A stretch of DNA of 16,445 nucleotides from an uncultured Paracoccaceae bacterium. GTDB taxonomy: Bacteria > Pseudomonadota > Alphaproteobacteria > Rhodobacterales > Rhodobacteraceae. Location of the stretch: contig CALESR010000127.1 in the NCBI GenBank assembly GCA_937907485.1, positions 1-16,445 on the forward strand, written 5' to 3'. The translations under genes and the position numbers were made by a program. Of the stretch, positions 1 through 7,314 are shown piece by piece. The notes below the pieces were generated by a model. That model ran no database searches. It saw nothing but the letters and a program-made list of their open reading frames with translations, and was not told the origin of the DNA. Position 1 is the stretch's first letter; every line of letters starts with the position of its first letter.

Positions 1-14
1 CCCGACGGCGCCGC

Positions 15-956
15 CTACCGGGGCGCCGCCGCCCGCCGCAGCCGGTCGTTGATCGCGCGGCCCAGCCCCAGCTCGGGCACCGGGGCAAAGCCGATGCGCC
101 CCTGCGGCCCGGCCAAGGCATCCGCCGCGTGCAGCGCGTGGAACAGCCGGGCGGCGGCCTCGGTCAGGTCGCCCGCCTCACTCAGGTTCAGGCGCGCGCC
201 GGGGCAGGGGCCGAAACCGACCCAGACCTCGCCGGCCTCGGGCGCTGTCACCCCCAGCCGGACCCGCCCGCGCGGCGCGTAATGCGAGGCCATCTGCCCC
301 GGCGCGGTGATCGCCTCGCCGGTCCGCGCGCCCAGCGTCAGCCCCAGTGCCTGCACCGCTTCCACCGCCAGCCCACCCTCGCGCAGCAGCACCGGCGCCG
401 CGCCGGTGACGTCCAGAATCGTCGATTCCAGCCCGACCGCACAATCGCCACCGTCGATCACCGCTGCGATTCGCCCGTCCAGCCCGTCCAGCACATGCCG
501 CGCGCTGACCGGGCTGATACGGCCCGAAGGATTGGCCGAGGGCGCTGCCAGCGGCCCGCCAAAGGCATCCAGCAAGGCCCGCGCCACCGGATGCGCAGGC
601 AGTCGGATCGCAACGGTGTCCAGCGCCGCCGTCACCAAGGGCGACAACCCGCCCCGCAGCGGCAGCACCAGCGTCAGCGGGCCGGGCCAGAAGGCCGCCG
701 CCAGCTGCCGCGCCAGCGGGGTCAACACGGCAAACTCCTCGACCGCATCCAGCGACGCCAGATGCACGATCAGCGGGTTGAACCGGGGCCGCCCCTTGGC
801 CGCGAAAATCCCCGCCACCGCCCGGTCATCGCGCGCATCGGCTGCCAGGCCGTACACCGTCTCGGTCGGCATCGCCACCAGCCCGCCCTGCGCCAACAGC
901 GCGGCCGCGCGGGCAATGCCCGCCGCATCGGGTGGCAGAACGAGGGTCTTTGACAC
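15..956 (-). CDS. sua5: L-threonylcarbamoyladenylate synthase, Sua5/YrdC/TsaC2 type
   Basis: A 313-residue protein of the long Sua5 type. It makes threonylcarbamoyl-AMP from threonine, bicarbonate and ATP in the cytoplasm; TsaBDE then use this to build t6A37 on ANN-decoding tRNAs. The YrdC domain fills about residues 8-205, with PTETVYGL at 30-37, the nucleotide-binding KGRP at 54-57 and PSAN at 139-142. After a linker that includes GQMASHYAPRG comes the smaller Sua5 C-terminal domain, absent from short TsaC proteins. The start is GTG at 954-956 (V-SKTLVLPPD), because homologues begin just before this segment; no strong Shine-Dalgarno is visible. The reading frame stays open far upstream, antisense to the acyl-CoA dehydrogenase gene, but that extension looks like GC-rich shadow sequence. 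It is transcribed away from the acyl-CoA dehydrogenase gene across a 135-base gap. The family assignment is firm; the start is less so. Confidence 0.93.
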   Translation of the reverse strand: MSKTLVLPPDAAGIARAAALLAQGGLVAMPTETVYGLAADARDDRAVAGIFAAKGRPRFNPLIVHLASLDAVEEFAVLTPLARQLAAAFWPGPLTLVLPLRGGLSPLVTAALDTVAIRLPAHPVARALLDAFGGPLAAPSANPSGRISPVSARHVLDGLDGRIAAVIDGGDCAVGLESTILDVTGAAPVLLREGGLAVEAVQALGLTLGARTGEAITAPGQMASHYAPRGRVRLGVTAPEAGEVWVGFGPCPGARLNLSEAGDLTEAAARLFHALHAADALAGPQGRIGFAPVPELGLGRAINDRLRRAAAPR

Positions 957-1091
957 GGCTGGCCCCGATTGACGCTGCGTCCTGATTTCAACGGGTAGCG
1001 AAGGACGCCGAATTGCGGCAATACAACCCTCGGCGCGGCTTGCCAAGCGGGCCGCCGCCAGTCTGGCCGCGCATTGCCCTGAGGTTTTCCC
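957..1091. promoter_or_regulatory. divergent intergenic region, sua5 / acyl-CoA dehydrogenase
   Basis: This 135-base gap must hold promoters for both flanking genes. On the plus strand a TTGACG at 969-974 could be a -35 box, but no convincing -10 follows at 16-18 bases. A small inverted repeat, ATTGC-G-GCAAT, lies at 1012-1022 between the genes and could be an operator half-site pair, though at this length it may be chance. GAGG at 1081-1084, 7 bases before the ATG at 1092, is a good Shine-Dalgarno for the dehydrogenase. Confidence 0.35.
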
Positions 1092-2801
1092 ATGCCCTTT
1101 GCCGCTCCTGTCGCCGATATCCGTTTCCTGCTCGATCGGGTGCTGGGCTATGACCGCCTCGCCGAGACCGAGACCTTTGCCGAGGCCGGACCCGACACCA
1201 CCGAGGCCATTCTGGTCGAGTTGGCGCGGCTCTGCGATGAGGTGCTGGCGCCGTTGAACCGCGGCGGCGATCTGACTCCGGCGCGGCTGGAGAACGGCAT
1301 CGTGCGCACCTCGCCCGGCTTCAAGGACGGCTATGCGGCGATTGCGCAGGGCGGCTGGCTGGGCCTTTCCGCCACGCCCGACCACGGCGGCATGGGCCTG
1401 CCGATCACCCTGAACACCGCGATGAACGAGATGATGTCGGGCGCCTGCCTGTCGCTGCAACTCTGCCCCTTGCTCAGTCAGGGCCAGATCGAGGCGCTGG
1501 AACACCACGCCTCGGACACGATCAAGGATCTCTATCTGCCAAAGCTGATCTCCGGCGAATGGACCGGCACGATGAACCTGACCGAGCCGCAGGCCGGCTC
1601 GGACGTCGGTGCCCTGCGCACCAAGGCCGAACCGCTGGGCGATGGCAGCTTTGCCATCACCGGGCAGAAGTTCTTCATCACCTGGGGCGATCATGACGTT
1701 GCCGAAAACGTCTGCCATCTGGTGCTGGCCCGCCTGCCGGACGGCGCACCGGGGACGCGGGGCATCAGCCTCTTCATGGTGCCGAAATTCCTGCCCGATG
1801 CCGCCGGCAACCCCGGCGAGCGCAACGCGCTGCGGGTGGTCTCGCTGGAGCACAAGCTGGGCATCCACGGCTCGCCCACCTGCGTGATGAGCTTCGAGGG
1901 CGCCAAGGGCTGGATGGTCGGCCAGCCCAACGGCGGCATGGCGGCGATGTTCACCATGATGAACAACGCCCGCCTCGGCGTCGGTGCGCAGGGTATCGGC
2001 GTGGCCGAGGCGGCGTATCAGCACGCGCTGGCCTTCTCGCAGATGCGCACGCAGGGCCGCACGCCGCTGGGCGCCACGGCGATCATCGACCACGCCGATG
2101 TGCGCCGGATGCTGGCCACGATGAAGGCCGAGGTTTTCGCCGCCCGCGCCATCGCACTGGATTGTGGCCTCAGCATCGACATGGCCAAGGCGACGGCCAA
2201 GGACTCATGGAAGGCCCGCGCCGCGCTGCTGACGCCGATCGCCAAGGCGCATGGCACCGACATCGGCTGCGAGGTCTCCAGTCTGGGCGTGCAGATCCAC
2301 GGCGGCATGGGCTTTATCGAGGAAACCGGCGCGGCGCAGTATTTCCGCGATGCCCGCATCACCCCGATCTACGAAGGCACCAACGGCATTCAGGCGATGG
2401 ACCTTGTCGGGCGCAAGATGATGGACGGCGGCGAGGCCGCCTGCCGCCTGCTGCAAGAGGTCGAGGATACCGCCGAAGCCGCCCGTGGCCGCCTGCCCGA
2501 CCTGGCGGGCAAGGTCTGGGACGCGGCGGAAACCCTGCGCGAGGCCGTCGAATGGCTGATCGCCCAGTCGCCCGATGACCGCAACGCGGGCGCGGTGGCC
2601 TTCCTGCGCGCCTTTGCCCGCGTGCTGGGCGGGCATTACCACCTCAAGGCCGCGTTGGCCGACCCCGGCGGGCCGCGCGCGCGGCTGGCGCAGGTGTTCA
2701 TCGACCGGCTGCTGCCCGAACATGCCTCGCTGCTGGTGCAGGCCCGGGCCGGGGCGGCGCAGCTTTACGCGCTGTCGCCCGACGATCTGGCCTGCGCATG
2801 A
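1092..2801 (+). CDS. acyl-CoA dehydrogenase, long DmdC-like family
   Basis: A 569-residue FAD-dependent acyl-CoA dehydrogenase that should desaturate an acyl-CoA to the 2-enoyl-CoA and hand electrons to ETF. The N-terminal extension (1-40), the N-terminal and middle domains with MNLTEPQAGSDVGALRT at 161-177, and the C-terminal helical domain with QIHGGMGFIEE (401-411) are all present. The likely catalytic base is Glu428 in IYEGTNGIQ. The extra roughly 110 residues after the core match the Acyl-CoA_dh_C-like tail found in the roughly 570-600 residue branch that includes DmdC (3-methylthiopropionyl-CoA dehydrogenase of DMSP breakdown). That branch is broad, so the substrate cannot be read from sequence: methylthiopropionyl-CoA or a medium- or long-chain acyl-CoA are both possible. 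The ATG at 1092 has GAGG 7 bases upstream. The stop overlaps the next gene's ATG, so the two are probably co-translated. Confidence 0.92.
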   Translation: MPFAAPVADIRFLLDRVLGYDRLAETETFAEAGPDTTEAILVELARLCDEVLAPLNRGGDLTPARLENGIVRTSPGFKDGYAAIAQGGWLGLSATPDHGGMGLPITLNTAMNEMMSGACLSLQLCPLLSQGQIEALEHHASDTIKDLYLPKLISGEWTGTMNLTEPQAGSDVGALRTKAEPLGDGSFAITGQKFFITWGDHDVAENVCHLVLARLPDGAPGTRGISLFMVPKFLPDAAGNPGERNALRVVSLEHKLGIHGSPTCVMSFEGAKGWMVGQPNGGMAAMFTMMNNARLGVGAQGIGVAEAAYQHALAFSQMRTQGRTPLGATAIIDHADVRRMLATMKAEVFAARAIALDCGLSIDMAKATAKDSWKARAALLTPIAKAHGTDIGCEVSSLGVQIHGGMGFIEETGAAQYFRDARITPIYEGTNGIQAMDLVGRKMMDGGEAACRLLQEVEDTAEAARGRLPDLAGKVWDAAETLREAVEWLIAQSPDDRNAGAVAFLRAFARVLGGHYHLKAALADPGGPRARLAQVFIDRLLPEHASLLVQARAGAAQLYALSPDDLACA

Positions 2802-3850
2802 ATCTGGCCGCCCGCCCCCCGGAACCCGGCATCCGCACACCTTTCGAGGTGCCGCCCGCGCCCGGTCAGGCGATCACCGTCGCGCCCGGCGTGCTGTGGA
2901 TGCGGCTGCCGCTGCCGATGCAGCTTGACCATGTGAACGTCTATGCGCTCGACGATGGCGAGGGCTGGACACTGATCGACACCGGCTTTGCCGGGCGCAA
3001 GGGCCGCGCCGCCTGGGAAGACCTGCTGGCCGGGCCGCTGGCCGCCAAACCGGTGCGCCGGGTGGTGGTGACGCATCACCACCCCGACCACGTCGGCCTC
3101 GCGGGCTGGTTTCAAACCGAACACGGCGCCGAACTCATCACCACGCGCACCTCATGGCTGTTCGCCCGCATGCTGACGCTGGATGTGCACGAACAGCCCA
3201 CGCCCGAAACGGTGACCTACTGGCGCAGCGCCGGGGTTGATGCCGACGAGATCGCCCGCCGCATGGCCGAGCGCCCGTTCAACTTTGCCGACATGGTGGC
3301 GCCGATGCCGCTGGGCTATACCCGCATCGCCGAGGGCGACACCCTGACGATGGGCGGGCGGCGCTGGCTGGTGCGCTGCGGCGACGGCCACGCGCCCGAA
3401 CATGCCACGTTCTGGAGCCTCGACGACGATCTGGTGATCGGCGGCGACCAGCTCTTGCCCGGCATCAGCGCCAATCTGGGCGTCTATGCCACCGAACCCG
3501 ACGCCGACCCGGTGGGCGAGTGGATCGACTCGTGCCATCGGCTCTCCGCCTTTGCCGAGGACCGCCATCTGGTGCTGCCCGGCCACAAGCTGCCCTTTAC
3601 CGGCCTGCCGCTGCGGTTGCGGCAGATGGTCGACAACCACCGCGGCGCGCTCGACCGGCTGGCCGAGGCTCTGGCCCAGCCGCGCACCGCCGCGCAGTGC
3701 TTCGTGCCGATCTTCAAACGCGAGATCACCGGATCGGCGGCCGGCATGGCCCTGGTCGAGGCCGTGGCGCATCTGAATCATCTGTTGCGGCAGGGCCGGG
3801 TGCGGCGCTGGCGCGGGGCGGGCAGCGAATGGCTGTGGCAGGCACTTTGA
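2798..3850 (+). CDS. MBL-fold metallo-hydrolase
   Basis: A 350-residue metallo-beta-lactamase-fold hydrolase, probably cytoplasmic since there is no signal peptide. The dinuclear metal site is complete: HxHxDH as H93-x-H95-x-D97-H98 in THHHPDH, then H198 in GDGHAPEH, D217 in GGDQLLP and H263 in LPGHKLPF. The substrate-domain start MQLDHVNVYALDDGEGWTLID (41-61) is typical of the glyoxalase II/LACTB2-like branch. A C-terminal helical extension with a winged-helix look runs from about 275 to 345. The ATG overlaps the stop of the acyl-CoA dehydrogenase gene (ATGA), implying tight coupling and perhaps a shared acyl-CoA or thioester pathway, for example hydrolysis of a product or by-product. That role is inference; RNase-, lactonase- or thioesterase-like activity cannot be told apart here. 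Confidence 0.88.
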   Translation: MNLAARPPEPGIRTPFEVPPAPGQAITVAPGVLWMRLPLPMQLDHVNVYALDDGEGWTLIDTGFAGRKGRAAWEDLLAGPLAAKPVRRVVVTHHHPDHVGLAGWFQTEHGAELITTRTSWLFARMLTLDVHEQPTPETVTYWRSAGVDADEIARRMAERPFNFADMVAPMPLGYTRIAEGDTLTMGGRRWLVRCGDGHAPEHATFWSLDDDLVIGGDQLLPGISANLGVYATEPDADPVGEWIDSCHRLSAFAEDRHLVLPGHKLPFTGLPLRLRQMVDNHRGALDRLAEALAQPRTAAQCFVPIFKREITGSAAGMALVEAVAHLNHLLRQGRVRRWRGAGSEWLWQAL

Positions 3851-4419
3851 CCCGGCGGGCGCTGCTGGCCGGGCTTGCGCTGGCGGGCTGCGCGCCGCTG
3901 CGCCACGGTGAGTTGCCGCCGTCTTCGGGCGGGCCGGTTCTGGCACGCAACCGGCTGCGCATCGTGATCTTCGAACTGGCCGGGCCGGATGTGCCGTTTC
4001 ACACCGGCTTGATCGTGCATGCCGGGGCCGAGACCCTGCTCTATGACCCCGCCGGCCGCTGGCACCCCGAGGGCCAGTGCCGCCCGGAGGGCGAGGTGAT
4101 CCGCGGCCTGACCCCCGCCGATGAAGAGGCCTATCTGGACCGCAGCGGCATCCGCTATTCGCTGGGCGGCTGGGTCACGCATGTCTTTGACAGCGCCGTC
4201 AGCGCCGAGGTGGCGCGTCTGGCGATGCGCCGGGCCGAAGAGCGCCCGGCCTCGCTGCCGCTGCACTGCGCGCATAATGTCTCCAGCCTGCTCGCCGGCC
4301 TGCCGGGGTTCGAGGGGCTGCACCCGCACCGCATCACCGCCGATCTCTTGAATGATCTGCTGGCGCGCGACGATCTGGTCTACAGCCGCCGCACTGGCGC
4401 CGCGACGCAAAGCGGGTGA
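3829..4419 (+). CDS. putative lipoprotein, paralogue of the 4634-5230 product
   Basis: A 196-residue protein of unrecognised function. The N-terminus is a Tat-like lipoprotein signal: LTRRALLAG followed by the lipobox LAGC with Cys21. The mature part carries RIVIFEL, then PFHTGLIVHAG (His58), LLYDPAGRWHP (71-80), and later LPLHCAHNVSSLLAGLPGF with Cys147. The same ordered landmarks occur in the lipoprotein at 4634-5230, so the two are homologous. A conserved His well before a conserved Cys is the order seen in circularly permuted papain/NlpC-like folds, so a peptidase, amidase or acyltransferase role is possible but unproven. The ATG start lies 22 bases inside the end of the hydrolase gene. 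A TTG at 3847 overlapping that gene's stop would give a neat MTRRALLAG start and is a real alternative. The gene is probably co-transcribed with the two genes before it. Confidence 0.8.
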   Translation: MAVAGTLTRRALLAGLALAGCAPLRHGELPPSSGGPVLARNRLRIVIFELAGPDVPFHTGLIVHAGAETLLYDPAGRWHPEGQCRPEGEVIRGLTPADEEAYLDRSGIRYSLGGWVTHVFDSAVSAEVARLAMRRAEERPASLPLHCAHNVSSLLAGLPGFEGLHPHRITADLLNDLLARDDLVYSRRTGAATQSG

Positions 4420-4444
4420 CAGCGGTTTTTCCATCCGCTATGGA
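4416..4444 (+). promoter_or_regulatory. candidate promoter for cytochrome oxidase subunit IV gene
   Basis: GTGACA at 4416-4421 (5 of 6 match to the -35 consensus) is followed by a 17-base spacer and TATGGA at 4439-4444. Its -35 box overlaps the TGA of the preceding lipoprotein gene. The predicted start near 4451 gives a leader of roughly 23 bases holding the GGGAGA ribosome site. The spacer carries the inverted pair AGCGG...CCGCT. This is a pattern match only. Confidence 0.4.
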
Positions 4445-4473
4445 GAGAAAGCAGCACCAAACGGGAGACGATC

Positions 4474-4605
4474 ATGGCGCATAAACACGGCTCGATGGAC
4501 ACCACCTCGCAGGAAAAAACCTTCAACGGCTTCATCCGTCTGTCGGTCTGGGTTGCGGCGATTTCGATCGGCATCCTGATTTTCATGGCTCTGGTCAACG
4601 CCTGA
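4474..4605 (+). CDS. ctaH: aa3-type cytochrome c oxidase subunit IV
   Basis: A 43-residue protein starting MAHKHGSMDTTSQEKTFNGF. The HKHG-MD motif, a T-F-GFI stretch and one transmembrane helix (about residues 22-41) match the small bacterial subunit IV (COX4_pro_2 family) of the Paracoccus denitrificans aa3 oxidase, where I recall the gene being called ctaH. The subunit sits beside subunits I-III in the cytoplasmic membrane; in Paracoccus its removal is reported to have little effect on activity. Ribosome site GGGAGA at 4463-4468 is 5 bases from the ATG. The gene lies between two homologous lipoprotein genes and has its own plausible promoter; 28 bases separate it from the next gene with no terminator, so those two are probably co-transcribed. 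The genes for the catalytic subunits are not in this window. Confidence 0.93.
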   Translation: MAHKHGSMDTTSQEKTFNGFIRLSVWVAAISIGILIFMALVNA

Positions 4606-4633
4606 TCCTTCCCAGCCCCTCGAGGTGTCGCCC

Positions 4634-5230
4634 ATGTCGCTGATCCTGCGCTTGTTCGCCCTCGTCGGGCTGATCCTGCTGTCCGCCTGCACCAAACCGG
4701 TGGTCTGGGCCCCCGAGGCCGACGTGATCGCTGCGCGCTATCAGCATCCCGGCCCGGTCGAGATCGTGCTCTTCAACGTGATCGAGAATGAACGCGGCCG
4801 GGGCGAACACTCGGCGCTGCTCATCAATGCGCCCAGCCAGCGTGTGCTGTTTGATCCGGCCGGCAGCTGGTCGCATCCGCTCTCGCCCGAGCGGCATGAC
4901 GTGCATTACGGCATCACGCCCGACCAGTTGTATCGCTATACCTACTACCACGCGCGGCGCACCCATCATGTGCTGATCCAGCACCTGCAGGTGCCGCCCG
5001 AGACCGCCGAATACATCCTGCGACTGGCCGAGGCCTCGGGGCCGGCGAGCGACGGCTATTGCGCGAAATCCATCGTGGCGATCCTGACGCAGGTTCCGGG
5101 CTTTGAATTCATTCAGGATTCTTTCTATCCCAACCGGCTGTCCGAACAATTCGCCACCATCCCCGGCGTCGTCGAAGAGCGGATCTATTCCGACGCCGAG
5201 CCGACCGAACGGCAGCAATACACCCAATAA
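4634..5230 (+). CDS. putative lipoprotein with permuted papain-like His...Cys pattern
   Basis: A 198-residue protein of unrecognised function. The first 19 residues are a Sec-type lipoprotein signal ending in lipobox LSAC (Cys19), so the mature protein should be membrane-anchored outside the cytoplasm. Landmarks shared in order with the product of 3829-4419 are EIVLFN, EHSALLINA (His59), VLFDPAGSWSHP (71-82), a DGYCAKSIVAILTQVPGF block with Cys143, and a final EERIYS. His59 and Cys143 would be the candidate catalytic pair. The start is the ATG at 4634, with GAGG at 4622-4625; the frame also offers a GTG at 4625, but that codon overlaps the ribosome site. The gene follows the oxidase subunit IV gene by 28 bases and is convergent with azlD, whose stop is 24 bases further on. 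A role in the cell envelope or in oxidase biogenesis is only a guess from position. Confidence 0.82.
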   Translation: MSLILRLFALVGLILLSACTKPVVWAPEADVIAARYQHPGPVEIVLFNVIENERGRGEHSALLINAPSQRVLFDPAGSWSHPLSPERHDVHYGITPDQLYRYTYYHARRTHHVLIQHLQVPPETAEYILRLAEASGPASDGYCAKSIVAILTQVPGFEFIQDSFYPNRLSEQFATIPGVVEERIYSDAEPTERQQYTQ

Positions 5231-5254
5231 GCCGCGCCCGTGGCCCGGCGGCCG

Positions 5255-5581
5255 CTAGCGCAGCGCCGTCAGCAGCGCCAGCGTCAACGCCCCGGCCAGC
5301 ATGGCCCAGATCGCGTTGCGCCGCCACAGCCCCACCGCCAGCGTCGCCACCACGGCGCCCAGCAGGGCAGGGTCGGGCCAGCCGGTTGCCGCGTTCAGGC
5401 GGAACACCTGCGGCGCCATCAGGCCGGGGATCACTGCGACCGGGGTATAGCGCAGCAGGCGCAGCAACCACTCGGGCAGCGGGCGGTTGCCGATCAGGCC
5501 CAGAAAGGAAAACCGCAGGCCAAAGGTGCCCAGCGCCAGCAGCGCGATAATCAGCCAGATGGTCGATTGCGACAGGCTCAT
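5255..5581 (-). CDS. azlD: AzlD-family branched-chain amino acid exporter small subunit
   Basis: A 108-residue integral membrane protein with about four hydrophobic helices, matching AzlD in size and pattern: an N-terminal helix (STIWLIIALLALGTFGLRF), the NRPLPEWLLRLLRYTPVAVIPGL block (about residues 32-54) and a C-terminal helix pair. With AzlC it forms the two-component LIV-E type exporter of branched-chain amino acids and analogues in the inner membrane. The ATG overlaps the azlC stop (ATGA), the normal arrangement for this pair and a sign of translational coupling. The TAG stop at 5255 faces the lipoprotein stop at 5230. The 24 GC-rich bases between them can form only a weak 5-bp stem (GCCGC/GCGGC), with no T tract. 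Confidence 0.9.
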   Translation of the reverse strand: MSLSQSTIWLIIALLALGTFGLRFSFLGLIGNRPLPEWLLRLLRYTPVAVIPGLMAPQVFRLNAATGWPDPALLGAVVATLAVGLWRRNAIWAMLAGALTLALLTALR

Positions 5582-6309
5582 GCGCGCACCTGCGGGCGAT
5601 GACGGGCGGTCCAGACCTCGACCGCGGCGCCAGTGGCCATCGCGGCGAGGGCGGCGACCAACAGCCCGGTGTTATAGGGCATGAAGCCCAGCGCCAGCGT
5701 GCCCAACACCGAGACCAGCACCGCCGCGACCTGCGCCAGCGTGCGCAGCATCGGCCCGATCAGCGCCAGAAAGGCAATCGGCACCGCTGCGCCGATCGGA
5801 ATGCTGGCCGGGATGGCCTCGCCCAGCAGGGCTCCCGCCAGCGTGCCCAGATACCAGACCGGCGCGACCAGCGTGATGACGCCAAAGTAATAGGCGACCT
5901 TGGCCTGCAGGCTCAGGCCCGGATCCCGCTCATACCGCAGGAACGAGGTGGCATAGGCTTGATCGACCATCAGATAGGCGATCAGCGCCCGTTGCCACAG
6001 CGGTGCCGCGCCCAGATGCGGCACCAGCGAGGCCGAATACATCGCCATGCGCAGATTGACCGCCAGCGCGGTGACCAGCACGATCAGCGTCGGCGCGTCA
6101 TCGACCATCAACTGAATCGCCGCCAGTTGCGCCGCCCCGGCGATCACCGCGATGGAAAACGCCATCGTCTGCACGACATTCAGCCCGGCCTCGGTGGCGA
6201 CGACGCCAAAGACCAGACCAAAGGGGCCGACGATCAGGATAAAGGGGCCGCCATCGCGCAAGCCCTGCCAAAAGGCCCGCCGGGGCGGGGTCGGGTCTGG
6301 TTGGATCAT
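5578..6309 (-). CDS. azlC: AzlC-family branched-chain amino acid exporter large subunit
   Basis: A 243-residue membrane protein that forms the large subunit of an AzlCD/YgaZH-type exporter. Family features include an N-terminal GLRDGGPFILIVGPFGLVFG segment (16-35), the AFSIAVIAGAAQLAAIQLM helix (50-68) and the NLRMAMYSASLVPHL block, followed by several more helices. It should export valine, leucine, isoleucine or their toxic analogues. The start ATG at 6307-6309 lies 4 bases after the TAA of the upstream membrane-protein gene, and its GGATAA ribosome site includes that stop codon. It is therefore probably translated from the greA operon message, although a promoter inside the preceding gene is not excluded. 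No dedicated Lrp/AsnC regulator gene is seen nearby. Confidence 0.92.
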   Translation of the reverse strand: MIQPDPTPPRRAFWQGLRDGGPFILIVGPFGLVFGVVATEAGLNVVQTMAFSIAVIAGAAQLAAIQLMVDDAPTLIVLVTALAVNLRMAMYSASLVPHLGAAPLWQRALIAYLMVDQAYATSFLRYERDPGLSLQAKVAYYFGVITLVAPVWYLGTLAGALLGEAIPASIPIGAAVPIAFLALIGPMLRTLAQVAAVLVSVLGTLALGFMPYNTGLLVAALAAMATGAAVEVWTARHRPQVRA

Positions 6310-6313
6310 GATG

Positions 6314-7306
6314 TTATCCGAACATGCCGGTCACCCGGCCCAAAAGCATGAAGGCGCGGGCCGAGCGGGTCTCGGCCAGTCGGGCGATTTCGGCGTCCGA
6401 GGCCAGCGCCTCGAACACGGCAAACCGGCGGTCAAAGGTGCGCAGGAACCGGTGCGCGGCATCGCGAAAGCCGGGGTCCGACCGCATCCGCGCCGCGCTC
6501 AGCGCCAGACACGAACGGTCACGCACGCCGCCCAAGGGGGCGATTTCGACCCCGCGCGCGCCCAGCGCAAAGGCCCGCCAGACCTCGGGGCGGGCGCGGT
6601 CGGGGCGCAGGTCATCCATGTAGATGCCCTCTTCGGCCAGCACCGTCAGCACATGTTGCGCCGCGCGCACCAGTTCGGCGGTGCCGTGGTCGGCCAAGGC
6701 CCGGCGCAGCGCGGCAAAGCCCTCGTCATCGCTGTCGGTCTCGGGGAAATGCAGCGCGCGGATGAAATCGGCGGGCGGCAGCGGTCCGCTGGCCGGCTGC
6801 GGGTTGTCGAACGCCAGACCAGGCTGCGTGGTTTCCCCCGCCGCCGACGCCGGAACGGGCGCGGGCAGCTGCCGCGCCGGGTCGCGCCGGGTGGAAAACA
6901 GCGCCAGTTGTGATTCCGCCCGCGTCTGCGCGGCGGCGATCTCGTCGAGCTTTTCCTCGACCGTCGGTTTCAGGGCCAGCCCGGCCGCCTGCTGCTCGCG
7001 GATCCAGCCGCGCCGCATCCCCTCGACCGTGGCCTGCAGGCGCAGCGACTGGTCGCGCATCTCGCGCGCGGCGCGCAGAACCAGAACCGCCAGCCAGATC
7101 AAGGCGATGGGCAGGAACACCGCCAGCGCCGTCACCACCAGCCCCAGCGTATCGGCGATCTGCCGCCCCTGCAGGCCCAGCGCGCGAAACGCCGCCACCA
7201 GCAGCCCCAGCCACAGCAGCGACAGCACAAAGGCCAGCACCTCGCCCGACAGGCGCGTGCGCCGGGGCAGGGGCGCGTCCGAGGGTTCAGGGGGCAGGTC
7301 GGCCAT
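6314..7306 (-). CDS. conserved hypothetical two-helix membrane protein
   Basis: A 330-residue protein I cannot assign to a named family. It has a short charged N-terminus, two transmembrane helices at about 22-42 and 53-78, a charged helical stretch at about 80-137 that looks like a coiled coil (RLQATVEGMRRGWIREQQ, then KPTVEEKLDEIAAAQTRAES), a Pro/Ala-rich linker at about 143-180 and a soluble domain at about 180-330. With both ends on the same side of a two-helix hairpin, the large domain is probably cytoplasmic. Motifs in that domain include EEGIYMDDLRPDRARPEVWRAF and RSDPGFRDAAHRFLRTFDRRF, with no obvious catalytic signature. The start is 8 bases after the greA stop, and its GAGG (7313-7316) overlaps that stop codon, so it is coupled to greA. 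It may be a lineage-specific alphaproteobacterial family. Confidence 0.85.
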   Translation of the reverse strand: MADLPPEPSDAPLPRRTRLSGEVLAFVLSLLWLGLLVAAFRALGLQGRQIADTLGLVVTALAVFLPIALIWLAVLVLRAAREMRDQSLRLQATVEGMRRGWIREQQAAGLALKPTVEEKLDEIAAAQTRAESQLALFSTRRDPARQLPAPVPASAAGETTQPGLAFDNPQPASGPLPPADFIRALHFPETDSDDEGFAALRRALADHGTAELVRAAQHVLTVLAEEGIYMDDLRPDRARPEVWRAFALGARGVEIAPLGGVRDRSCLALSAARMRSDPGFRDAAHRFLRTFDRRFAVFEALASDAEIARLAETRSARAFMLLGRVTGMFG

Positions 7307-7314
7307 CGCCGGCC

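Noticed and set aside
957..2093. Long upstream extension of the sua5 reading frame on the minus strand (692 residues in total)
   Set aside because: It runs antisense through the acyl-CoA dehydrogenase gene, has the low-complexity Arg/Ala/Gly/His-rich look of GC-rich shadow frames, and sua5 homologues begin near 956.
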